Assembly: GCF_026013605.1 (NCBI RefSeq)
Contig: NZ_JAPDPJ010000049.1
Coordinates: 1-49,954 of the forward strand
DNA: 49,954 nucleotides
Source: Plebeiibacterium sediminum
GTDB lineage: Bacteria > Bacteroidota > Bacteroidia > Bacteroidales > Marinilabiliaceae
Reading direction: 5' to 3'
Of the stretch, positions 1-8,860 are shown in pieces; positions within the stretch are counted from its first letter, which is position 1; each line of letters opens with the position of its first letter. The notes under the pieces were generated by a model. It did not search any database. It saw only the letters and a list, made by a program, of their open reading frames with translations, and was not told where the DNA came from. Position numbers and translations under genes: made by a program.

Positions 1-402
1 ATTCTTTGAACCATATGATCAAAGTTAAGATTTTTAGAAGCTAAAGCAAGATGCACTAAAGTGCATAGTTTTAACTACTTTTGAGACCAATAAAACTATA
101 TATTGTTTATAATTAAGAATATACATTAAACAAAGCTTTTTACTAGATCCCAACCAAAATGCATACTTATTGATACGATTGAAAGTAATCATCAATATTA
201 GTTCATTGTTAAAATCATCAAGTATCAATCCCCAAATTCAAAGGCTAAATTTAATAAAATCTCAAGCGAATATTTAAAAAGGTAAATAAATCTTAAAAAA
301 AATATAATAGCTAATAACAAAGATAAGATACATAAACATAAACCACTATATAACAACACATTTCATTCACATCCTTATTTTCAAACATTAAGTTATTATA
401 AT
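1..402. other. Intergenic stretch with no supported gene
   Basis: This AT-rich stretch lies downstream of the first operon. I see only a short hairpin (ATGCAC-TAAA-GTGCAT, 51-66). A 64-codon minus-strand open frame exists at 34-228, but its composition is unremarkable and I recognise no family or start signal, so it is not called. Confidence 0.5.
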
Positions 403-444
403 ACAAAAATCCACATGCATTGCTATAGTTGCATGCATGTGGAT
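403..444 (-). terminator. Rho-independent terminator of the GH5-susCD-GH128 operon
   Basis: Perfect 12-bp arms (ATCCACATGCAT at 409-420 and its complement at 433-444) enclose a 12-nt loop. Read on the minus strand, the stem is followed at once by TTTTTG. It sits 25 bp beyond the stop codon of the last gene of the operon, so it is well placed to end that transcript. Confidence 0.8.
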
Positions 445-469
445 ATCAATTAATGATCTAAAAGGGGAT

Positions 470-2080
470 TTATTTTACAATAACTTTAGTTGAATTTACA
501 ATGTAAAAACCTTTATGTAATGGAATAAAAGTTTCTCCGGCTTTAATTGGGGCTTTATAAACCAAAGCTCCGGTAATAGAGTAAACATCAATATCTCCAT
601 CCTCTTCAGTGATAACTCTTATACCTCCATCTGTAGCAATAACAGTAAGTGGAAGTGTATATTTTTTAGAATTGAAACCAGTAGGAACATAGTTTGTAAA
701 ATCATAAGTTTCAACACTGGAAACGTTTCCGCTATAATCATATGCAGTAATATCAACTGAAGCTGCGAAAGAAGAAACTTCAAATTCTGGTAATAGAGAA
801 ACAATCAATCCATCCTCCTCACTTTCTGCTAAATAAAACACATCATCAGCATCTGTTGCAGTAACAGTAACTATAGTTTTTTCTCCTGATATGGTATGAG
901 AAACATTTGTAATTACAGGAGCTGTTACATCTGATCCATCAGCACTATTGGCAACACCTACAGTATATTCAACTGTTTGTGTAGCGCAAGCTCCATCTAC
1001 GCCTTGAATTAAACATAGGTTGTATATCTCTGTGATATTTTCATCAGGATACATTAAATTACCAATAGCAAAATTCATTGCATTGCCTTCCCATTCATCA
1101 CCCTTTTTATTCCATCTTGTAGATTGTCCTTCATTTCCATTTGATAACCAATGTTGTGTAATACTTCCTTCTCCTGCGTTATTTCTTAGCTGACAACCAT
1201 ATGCATTACTATCAAAACTACCATTATCTAAATCTGTTTTAGCGTATACAATACCATTAACATCAACAATTCTGGTTGTTAAGGTATAACCAGTTACTGG
1301 TGATGATCCATTGGCATATTCTCCTTCTGCATTATAAACCTGAGCATTATCTATTTTCATTGAACCAATAGTTGTTCCAAAACTATAGGTTGCTTCAGCA
1401 CTCTTATTACCAGAAAAATCAACAGCATAAGCCGTTAAAGAAGAAACTCCGGCTAATGAACTCAAGCTATAACGATTCTCGAATGTAACTCTGATTTCAC
1501 CAGTATTATCTACAAAATAGAAAAAGCAATTACTTTCATCACAATCAAATACTAAATCACTTCCATCCACATACACCTCATACAGAGTTGGTGCTTCAGT
1601 ATCCATAGGATCTTCTGGTTGAACCTGCCCTATTGCATAATCAAATGGAACAGTAAAATACATATCCCAAGGCCAGTCTCCTGGTAAAACATGCATCAAA
1701 AACAGACTAACCATACCATCCGAATTCTGATCATCGTATGCAAATCCATCGTTGGTCCAACGATTTGTTACATAACTGTCCATATGATCCAGCCAATATT
1801 GTCCAACTGAAGCATCTTCCTTTACTTCTCTTATCTGAGAACCAAAAGTTTCAGATAAAGTTGCCATTGAAGTTGTGGTCTTGGCATAAATTTTTCCATC
1901 AATATCAATAATTCTATAAGTAACCGTTTCTCCTGAAGCTCCATTAGCTGGATCTCCACCGGTTTCCTCCGCTCCGGAATAAAGGTCTACATTACTTTGT
2001 ACCATAATACCAATGGTTTGAGCATTTATATTTAGACTAAGCAATACAATTGCCAATAGGGTAAAGATTATTTTTTTCAT
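470..2080 (-). CDS. Secreted duplicated-domain protein with T9SS-type C-terminal tail; possible beta-glucan-binding protein
   Basis: I do not recognise a named family for this 536-residue protein. A signal peptide (about 1-20, ending NAQ) is followed by two copies of the same module. Copy 1 (about 22-240) and copy 2 (about 240-470) each begin TIG and share RI(I/V)D(I/V)(D/N)G-(K/I)-(I/V)YAKT, then a W-L...TRW segment. Each closes with an Ig-like subdomain starting (E/V)TAP or EAP and ending DFSGN/DYSGN. The last 60 residues (DVYSITGALVYK ... GFYIVNSTKVIVK) resemble a type A T9SS sorting domain. It is the last gene of the susCD-GH128 operon, 170 bp after GH128, before a strong terminator. No catalytic motif was seen. 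A surface or secreted glycan-binding role is inference from position and architecture. Confidence 0.7.
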   Translation of the reverse strand: MKKIIFTLLAIVLLSLNINAQTIGIMVQSNVDLYSGAEETGGDPANGASGETVTYRIIDIDGKIYAKTTTSMATLSETFGSQIREVKEDASVGQYWLDHMDSYVTNRWTNDGFAYDDQNSDGMVSLFLMHVLPGDWPWDMYFTVPFDYAIGQVQPEDPMDTEAPTLYEVYVDGSDLVFDCDESNCFFYFVDNTGEIRVTFENRYSLSSLAGVSSLTAYAVDFSGNKSAEATYSFGTTIGSMKIDNAQVYNAEGEYANGSSPVTGYTLTTRIVDVNGIVYAKTDLDNGSFDSNAYGCQLRNNAGEGSITQHWLSNGNEGQSTRWNKKGDEWEGNAMNFAIGNLMYPDENITEIYNLCLIQGVDGACATQTVEYTVGVANSADGSDVTAPVITNVSHTISGEKTIVTVTATDADDVFYLAESEEDGLIVSLLPEFEVSSFAASVDITAYDYSGNVSSVETYDFTNYVPTGFNSKKYTLPLTVIATDGGIRVITEEDGDIDVYSITGALVYKAPIKAGETFIPLHKGFYIVNSTKVIVK

Positions 2081-2250
2081 AATAATTAAAATTTAGTTTA
2101 ACAATATATTATTTGATAATAAGTTTTTATTTGATCGTTATAAACAAGCACATTCAGCCAATATAAGTCTCTATTTACCTATACATTAAACCTTATAAAT
2201 AACAGCTTATGCACTAAGCTTTATAAAAGATAGTTTCACAAAAATTCAGT

Positions 2251-3711
2251 TTAAATCACCTTTTCTGTATAAACCTGTCCATTACACTGAACTTTTAATA
2301 TCAGAAATTGAGCTCCTTTTGATTGGTTGAATCTTACAACATTCCCTTCCTGATAATGAAGAAGTTTTCCACCAAGTGAATAGAAGTCTACTTTCATCGT
2401 ATTACTGCTATTCAAAATGATTTCATCATTTGAACGAGATAATGTATAAGGCTTCTCTTCCGCACTATCAAGAGGATGAACACTAGTGTTAACAGTGGAT
2501 TTTATTACGATATGATCGAGATTGACACCGCCCGTTCTGGCTTTAATTCGAAGGGTTGATTGTCCAGCCTGCAATGTGATTGTATTGGATACCGTAGTCC
2601 AGTTTTCCCATCCTCCTGTATTTGGTACTTCTATCAATGTAGTTGCTCCATCTTCTGCTGTTACTCTAAACGATGCTGCCTGAGTTGCTGCTACTTTAAT
2701 TTCTATTTCATACTCACCATTATGCGGTACATCAATATTATAATCCATCCAGTCATCTCCATCAATATAACCTACATATACATCAGAAACATCAGTTGAC
2801 AAATTACAAACAGAGATACCATTCATATTCAGATACTGTTCTGCAGGAATATCAGTATTTACCTGATGATAAAAGCTTGCATCATAAGATGACATTTTAG
2901 TATAAACGTATCCTAATGCTGTTAGCTGACCATAGGTTTGATCCAACAATGAAATGGATGGATAACCATCAGCTCTACCTAAGAACCATGCATAACGAAA
3001 AATATTTGGATTATTTTCAAGGTAATGAACTGCTTTAACAGCATAATCTCTTTGCTGATCAGCTGTTTCATCTGTTCCATTATCCATATTAAACTCTGTA
3101 AGCCAAATTTTCTTTCCGTATTTATAGAGCCTTTGAATGTGCTCATCCAATTGACTTTCGTTACTCATATAGTAATGAATACCAATATAATCCACTTTAG
3201 CTTCGGGATACAAGGCAAAGAAATCATCGTAGAAATCAACAGGATCATAATAAGTTACCCCATTTTCTGACACTGCATCTCCTGAATAATTCAATGCTGG
3301 CCCAACAAGTTCCAAATCAAAATCTTCAGCTATTTGCTCTAATGTTGGCCATAAATCAGCCACCTGTGAAGGCGTTAAATTAGACTGCGATAAAAAATTA
3401 GGTTCGTTAAATCCCAATAAATATTTTACATTGGGATGCGTGGTTAAAAAGTTACGCAGCGTTGTTTCATCAAAATTACCCCCCCATGTCATTGGAGCAT
3501 AATCTAATCCATAACTTTCATAAGATCCACTAATTACACCTGCTGGTTGAACACCCCAATTATAAAACCAGGAAATACCGGTTGCTAATGCCCTTGCATC
3601 GCGGCTATTGCTTAAGTTATAGCCAACTCCTCGCTTGGGACTAACTGTTTGTCCATTGAGAGATAAACTCAACAGACAAACTGCTATTAAAAATATTATG
3701 TGATACTTCAT
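2251..3711 (-). CDS. GH128 family beta-1,3-glucanase with CBM6-like domain and T9SS-type tail
   Basis: This is probably a secreted endo-beta-1,3-glucanase. Domains: signal peptide 1-20; a short (beta/alpha)8 GH128-type catalytic core, about 24-275; a CBM6-like beta-sandwich, about 282-404, with W-x-D-Y and a terminal LDHIVIK strand; a T9SS-type tail, about 425-486. Likely catalytic residues are E103 in LLGFNEPN (acid/base) and E206 in IWLTEFN (nucleophile); both motifs are typical of GH128. The start lies one base past the susD stop, so the two genes are translationally adjacent. GH128 enzymes act on laminarin, curdlan and fungal beta-1,3-glucan, which sets the likely substrate of the locus. 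The family call is firm; endo versus exo action is not readable from the sequence. Confidence 0.85.
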   Translation of the reverse strand: MKYHIIFLIAVCLLSLSLNGQTVSPKRGVGYNLSNSRDARALATGISWFYNWGVQPAGVISGSYESYGLDYAPMTWGGNFDETTLRNFLTTHPNVKYLLGFNEPNFLSQSNLTPSQVADLWPTLEQIAEDFDLELVGPALNYSGDAVSENGVTYYDPVDFYDDFFALYPEAKVDYIGIHYYMSNESQLDEHIQRLYKYGKKIWLTEFNMDNGTDETADQQRDYAVKAVHYLENNPNIFRYAWFLGRADGYPSISLLDQTYGQLTALGYVYTKMSSYDASFYHQVNTDIPAEQYLNMNGISVCNLSTDVSDVYVGYIDGDDWMDYNIDVPHNGEYEIEIKVAATQAASFRVTAEDGATTLIEVPNTGGWENWTTVSNTITLQAGQSTLRIKARTGGVNLDHIVIKSTVNTSVHPLDSAEEKPYTLSRSNDEIILNSSNTMKVDFYSLGGKLLHYQEGNVVRFNQSKGAQFLILKVQCNGQVYTEKVI

Positions 3712-3712
3712 G

Positions 3713-5566
3713 CTACCAATCCTTGTTTTGAACTAGTTGAGGATTATTGTTGATATAAGTCAACCTGATAGGCCATAAGTATTCTTTCTCCAGAAATACT
3801 TTTTTACCAGTATAGGCATCTGTTCTTTGGTAAAAATCGTCATCTGTTCTACCATAAACATTCATCCCAGTTGGAGTTTGACTAAATACCTCATCTGCAA
3901 TCATCCAACGACGTAAATCATTGTATCTGATATCACGTTCGAATGCAAATTCTATTCGTCTTTCTTTGCGAATGTATTCTCTCATGGCATCCTGGTTACC
4001 GATAATTTCAGGATAAGTATCTTCAATAGAAGGAATTCCTGCACGCTCGTGGATTAAATTAATGTAATTAACAATCTCGGTATTAGTTGGATCTGATTCA
4101 TTTAAAGCTTCTGCATAACCTAAATACATTTCTGCTAAACGAATCATGATACCCTGGTAATATGGTACATATCCATTTCTTGGTTGTGCATCATCATGTG
4201 TCATTTTAGAGATTAGATATCCACAAACCGGCATATCTAAACTTGGTAAACCATCTGCACCATTATATTTATAATTAACTCTGGTTCTTGTAAAAGGATA
4301 GTATCTTCCATTAAACATGATACTTGCATAAAATCGAGGCTCTCTGTTCACGTACATATTAAAGGTTCCTCGTGCAGCAACCAAACCAGGAGTAGCACTA
4401 CTGTTTCCTCTGTTATACTCCGTTTCGGGACGGATATCATTGACAACAGATTTGCCAATTTCGGTATAAACCGAATTAGGATCATCAATTGCCAAACCAT
4501 TTTTATCATAGAACTCATCAACAATCTCCTGTGTTGCACCGCAAAATCCATAACCACCACTACTTCGAGGTGCTGTTGCCATCATCCAGTCTGATATTGT
4601 TGCGGAAGGACGTGCCCAAACCACTTCAGGATTAGATTCAGATGAAGCAGTAAACACATGCATTAACGAAAGCAATGGATCTATTTCTCCCTGGCTATTA
4701 TATTCTTTATATAAATCGTAAGTACTACCGGTTTCATCAAAGAATAGCTTAAATGCATCTGCCGCTTTTTGCCATTTTGTAGCATCATATTGCTGAGGAA
4801 ATAATTTTGTTCCATCAGTATTCTCTACATCTTTATAATAATCAGAACCATTAAATATTGGACTGGCAGCAAATAATAACATATCTGCACGGATTGCTAA
4901 ACAAGCCCCTTTTGTAGGTTTACCGTAGTTCGTTGCTTCCTCATCACGCACTAAAGGCAACTCTTGAGCAATTTCCAATAACTCAACATCTAAATAATCC
5001 ACTATTTCTTCCAATGGAGTTCTTTCTGTCATTAAATCCTGTATAGAAGCATCTGTTTCAACCAGATCCTTAATCAAAGGAAAAGGACCATACATTTTCA
5101 GCATTTTAGTGTAATAGTACGCTTTAAGAAAACGAGCCTGCAGTTTCATATCCTGCAAACTATCAGCGGATAAGCCTTGTATAGGAAGTTCTTTGGCTTG
5201 TTGAATAAACAAGTTTGCAGAACGTACCGCTTTATAGGTATCGCCCCATACATCTGTTCCATAATTAGAATTGGAAGTCCAGTTACCTTGTTGAGCCTTT
5301 ACTGCCCAACCACCCCATTCGGCCTGAGCTAATGGAATTTGTACATCATCAGATAAGGCTCCGTTACCATCATTATAAAACAATCCCCACATTGGGTCGC
5401 GCACATAACTATAAACCCCCATCAACCATTGTTCTGTCTGGTTTTTATTTTCAAAAACCATATCCATAGTCAATATATTATCCGGCTCATTATCGAGGTA
5501 GTCTTCACAAGAAGACATCGTAAGAGTTAAAATAATTACTCCTAATAAATATATAATCTTATTCAT
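3713..5566 (-). CDS. SusD/RagB family outer-membrane glycan-binding lipoprotein (beta-glucan locus, first pair)
   Basis: The lipobox TMSSC (cysteine about residue 20) predicts a lipoprotein, and CEDYLDNEPDN is a typical SusD N-terminus. The alpha-helical TPR-like body has the usual order: ARFLKAYYYTKMLKMYGPFPLI about 140-165, RADMLLFAASPIFNG about 230, and a late RLAEMYLGYAEALNE followed by RKERRIEFAFE and D-I-R-Y-NDLRRW. At 617 residues it is long for the family (usually 500-560), and the extra length lies in the middle loops. It starts 13 bp after susC and runs into GH128. It should lid the SusC channel and bind the oligosaccharide; which glucan is inference from neighbours. Confidence 0.93.
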   Translation of the reverse strand: MNKIIYLLGVIILTLTMSSCEDYLDNEPDNILTMDMVFENKNQTEQWLMGVYSYVRDPMWGLFYNDGNGALSDDVQIPLAQAEWGGWAVKAQQGNWTSNSNYGTDVWGDTYKAVRSANLFIQQAKELPIQGLSADSLQDMKLQARFLKAYYYTKMLKMYGPFPLIKDLVETDASIQDLMTERTPLEEIVDYLDVELLEIAQELPLVRDEEATNYGKPTKGACLAIRADMLLFAASPIFNGSDYYKDVENTDGTKLFPQQYDATKWQKAADAFKLFFDETGSTYDLYKEYNSQGEIDPLLSLMHVFTASSESNPEVVWARPSATISDWMMATAPRSSGGYGFCGATQEIVDEFYDKNGLAIDDPNSVYTEIGKSVVNDIRPETEYNRGNSSATPGLVAARGTFNMYVNREPRFYASIMFNGRYYPFTRTRVNYKYNGADGLPSLDMPVCGYLISKMTHDDAQPRNGYVPYYQGIMIRLAEMYLGYAEALNESDPTNTEIVNYINLIHERAGIPSIEDTYPEIIGNQDAMREYIRKERRIEFAFERDIRYNDLRRWMIADEVFSQTPTGMNVYGRTDDDFYQRTDAYTGKKVFLEKEYLWPIRLTYINNNPQLVQNKDW

Positions 5567-5579
5567 TTCTTCTTAATTT

Positions 5580-8500
5580 TTAAAATGTTAGTTCAACTCC
5601 AATAGTGTTGGTTTTTGATGTTGGATATGAAAATCCATTGCTTGATCCCAACTCAGGATCCCATAAATCAAAAGCAGCAAATGTTAACAGGTTAGTTCCG
5701 CGATAATAAATGCGGGCATTTGATATGAATGCTTTATCTCTCCATTTTTTTGGAATTGTATATCCAATTTCAAGATTTTTCAACCTTAAATATTTAGAGT
5801 CTTTTAACCACCAGGTAGACGCCTGACTATTATTAGAACTTTCTGTTGCAGCAAGCCTTGGCCAAAATACATCCTGACTTTCAGATTCCGGTGTCCATCT
5901 GTCATCTACATTATCATAGATATTACCAACACCACCTCCTCCACTACCAGGTATCAGGTATGAACCTGTTAGCATGTTAGTCATATTACCAGCACCCTGG
6001 AAGAAAAATCCAAAATCAACTGATTTATATCTTATTGAAGCTCCAAATCCATAAATTATTTCAGGTACCCATGGCTTACCTATAGCTGTTTTATCATTAT
6101 CATCAATAGTACCATCATTATTTAAATCCTGGTATTTTATATCTCCAGGACGAACAACTCCATAACCTACTTCGGGTAAAGACTCAGATAGAATATATTC
6201 ATTATTTTCTTCATCGATTGATGCGAAATCATCGTTTGTATAAAGACCTGTTGCAATTAATCCGAAATGTTGATTGATAGGATGACCGGTTTGAGCTAAA
6301 GTGGTATTTTTTAAAGCTGCAGGTTCATCAAACTCTGTAATTGTATTATGTGCATAACTGAAATTTGCACGAGCTGATACAAACCAATCTTTATTAATTG
6401 CTTTATTATAATCCACACTAACTTCAAAACCTTGGTTTTCAACTTTACCAAAGTTAGCGTATGGCAATTGGGTATAACCTGCAGTTTCAGGTATGGTTTT
6501 ACGTTGCATAAAAATATCACTACGCCATTCTTTAAAAAGATCAACCTGCATATTGATGTCGTTAAATAAACCCAACTCAATTCCAATGTTAGCCTTTAAA
6601 GATTCTTCCCAGGTTAAATTATCAACAGCAGCATCACCTTCCTGATATCCATTTTTATAATATTGGGCTGTATATCCTAAGTTATAACCACCTATTTCAT
6701 TAACAGTGGCTATATATCCAAACCTTCTGGAGTCGGAAATCTGATCATTACCTACTAAACCTAGAGACCCTCGGATTTTCAATTTTGATATTGTATTTGA
6801 AATACCCTGCATAAATTTTTCACCAGAGGCTAACCAACCAATGGCTGCCGAAGGAAAGAATCCATAACGCTGCCCCTTCTTAAAGTTTTCTGAACCATTA
6901 TAACCAAAGTTAAACTCAGCAAAATACCGGCTTGCATAATCATAACCAATACGTCCTGCTAATCCTTGATTTCGATATGGAATTGCCATAATAGCATTAC
7001 CTGCTTCTGAGTTTACATACTCACGGCGATTAAATAATAAAAGGGCATCAATAGTGTGTTTATCATTTATTAATCTATGGAAATTAGCCTGAGCTTCTAA
7101 ATACTGGTTGTTATTACCGCCTGAAGCTCTTCCATATCCAAGAAATTCGCTTCCTTCAGAAATAAGAGAAGTAATCAGGTTTCCATTTTCATCTCTGGAT
7201 GATGCCCAATAATAAGAAGGGCTTTTTGATCGGGTTAGACTGTTCCAGTTGTAGTTATCAAAAGAATAAGTGAATTTCACATTTAATCCTTCAAGACCTG
7301 ACCAGATAGCACCCATATCCTGATTCACAGATAGCAATGACTGTACGGTATAGCTTTGTGTTTTAGCATACCCGGTTTGAGTAACCAAAGCATATGGGTT
7401 TCTACGATCGCCATATCTTGGAATCTGTCCGTTTGAATATACTGTTGGATGAAGAATTGGAGTTGATTTAAAAATGGCATCCATAATATCATTCGTTGAA
7501 GTTGCCGGAGAATTTTTCTCATTCTTATATCCACCAATACTAACGGTCATTAGAGTAGACGGCGTTAAGTTTACATCAACGTTAGATCTAACGTTAACTC
7601 TATTCAATGAAATAGCTGAATTGTAACCTACATTTGGTGCGGTTGCATAAATACCTTCTTCATCAAAATATCCTAAAATTAAACTATAACGTAAACGCTC
7701 TGTACCTCCATTAATATCAACAGAATACTGTGACTGAGGCACATTACTGGTGGTTAGTTCATTTAACCAATCCACATCAGGGTATAAATCCGGATCACTA
7801 CCATTTCTGGTAATATCAATATCTTCCTGAGTATAAGTAGGTGCTAATCCGGAAAGAGTCATCGCATCATTCATTACTTCCATATATTTTGCCCCATTCA
7901 CAAATTCGGGAAGTTGTGTAGGATTAGAAATACCGTGATTTGCTTTAAATGTTATCACCGGACGTCCGATTTTTCCTTTTTTGGTTTTAATTAAGATTAC
8001 ACCGTTCGCACCTCTCACCCCATATACTGCAGTAGCTGATGCATCCTTTAATATTGAAAAAGATTCCACTTCTTCACTGTTAATATCAGCCAGGTTACGC
8101 TCAATTCCATCAACTAAAACCAAAGGTGTTGCATTTGTTCCAAAGGTATTGATACCTCGAATCCAGAAGTCAGCGGCATCGCTACCCGGCTCCCCGGATT
8201 TTTGAACTGCAATAACACCGGTAATCTGACCTGCCAAACCATTTGTCATTGATCGGGTAGTGTTTTGAGTAAGTATTTTAGGCTTCATGGTGGCAATAGC
8301 ACCAATAACACTTTCTCTTTTCTGACTACCATATCCAACAACAACAACCTCGTCCATATTCATCTTATCTTCTTCAAGCTTAATGTTGATGATTCTATTT
8401 TGAGGAATATCAACTTCAACTGCTTTATAACCAACATAGCTGAACTTAATTTTAGCATTAGAACTTTCAATGTTATAGAGGGTAAAATTACCATTAACAT

Positions 8501-8711
8501 CAGTTATGGTTCCATTGTTTGTTCCAACAACCTGGATGGTAACTCCTATGAGGGTTTCATCGTTCCCTGCATCTAAAACCTGCCCGGAAATCTTAATATT
8601 TTCCTGACCATATACCGGAATAAAAATTCCAGCTCCTAATAACATAAACATGATCAATCGCCATGTTATATGACTTAAGAACAAATAATGACTGTTGATT
8701 TTTCTTTTCAT
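5580..8711 (-). CDS. SusC/RagA family TonB-dependent transporter (beta-glucan locus, first pair)
   Basis: Outer-membrane importer of oligosaccharides, 1043 residues, normal for the family. After an N-terminal signal (cleavage near VYGQ, about 35) comes a carboxypeptidase-regulatory-like domain (about 38-115, GQVLDAGNDETLIGV). Then come the DEVVVVGYG motif used by SusC TonB boxes, a plug domain (about 125-245, with WIRGINT, PLVLVDG and ILKDASATAVYGVRGANG), and the beta-barrel ending in an aromatic strand (TIGVELTF). No secretin/TonB short N-terminal (STN) domain is present, so direct signalling to a FecR protein is not expected. It is the first gene of a susC-susD-GH128 run and lies 149 bp after the GH5 gene, which probably shares its transcript. 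Confidence 0.95.
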   Translation of the reverse strand: MKRKINSHYLFLSHITWRLIMFMLLGAGIFIPVYGQENIKISGQVLDAGNDETLIGVTIQVVGTNNGTITDVNGNFTLYNIESSNAKIKFSYVGYKAVEVDIPQNRIINIKLEEDKMNMDEVVVVGYGSQKRESVIGAIATMKPKILTQNTTRSMTNGLAGQITGVIAVQKSGEPGSDAADFWIRGINTFGTNATPLVLVDGIERNLADINSEEVESFSILKDASATAVYGVRGANGVILIKTKKGKIGRPVITFKANHGISNPTQLPEFVNGAKYMEVMNDAMTLSGLAPTYTQEDIDITRNGSDPDLYPDVDWLNELTTSNVPQSQYSVDINGGTERLRYSLILGYFDEEGIYATAPNVGYNSAISLNRVNVRSNVDVNLTPSTLMTVSIGGYKNEKNSPATSTNDIMDAIFKSTPILHPTVYSNGQIPRYGDRRNPYALVTQTGYAKTQSYTVQSLLSVNQDMGAIWSGLEGLNVKFTYSFDNYNWNSLTRSKSPSYYWASSRDENGNLITSLISEGSEFLGYGRASGGNNNQYLEAQANFHRLINDKHTIDALLLFNRREYVNSEAGNAIMAIPYRNQGLAGRIGYDYASRYFAEFNFGYNGSENFKKGQRYGFFPSAAIGWLASGEKFMQGISNTISKLKIRGSLGLVGNDQISDSRRFGYIATVNEIGGYNLGYTAQYYKNGYQEGDAAVDNLTWEESLKANIGIELGLFNDINMQVDLFKEWRSDIFMQRKTIPETAGYTQLPYANFGKVENQGFEVSVDYNKAINKDWFVSARANFSYAHNTITEFDEPAALKNTTLAQTGHPINQHFGLIATGLYTNDDFASIDEENNEYILSESLPEVGYGVVRPGDIKYQDLNNDGTIDDNDKTAIGKPWVPEIIYGFGASIRYKSVDFGFFFQGAGNMTNMLTGSYLIPGSGGGGVGNIYDNVDDRWTPESESQDVFWPRLAATESSNNSQASTWWLKDSKYLRLKNLEIGYTIPKKWRDKAFISNARIYYRGTNLLTFAAFDLWDPELGSSNGFSYPTSKTNTIGVELTF

Positions 8712-8860
8712 GAGTTTATAATTTATTTAGATTGTCACATGTAACTCGCCCAATAACAAACCATAAGGCTCGTTTCACATTATCAATTGTTTACTGATTT
8801 ATCCTTTTTAAGAAATAGCTAATCGTATCTTCTTAATTAATTCTGTAATTGATTTCTATT

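Noticed and set aside
34-228. 64-codon minus-strand open frame near the left edge
   Set aside because: AT-rich composition, no recognisable motif or start context, no operon partner; could be chance.
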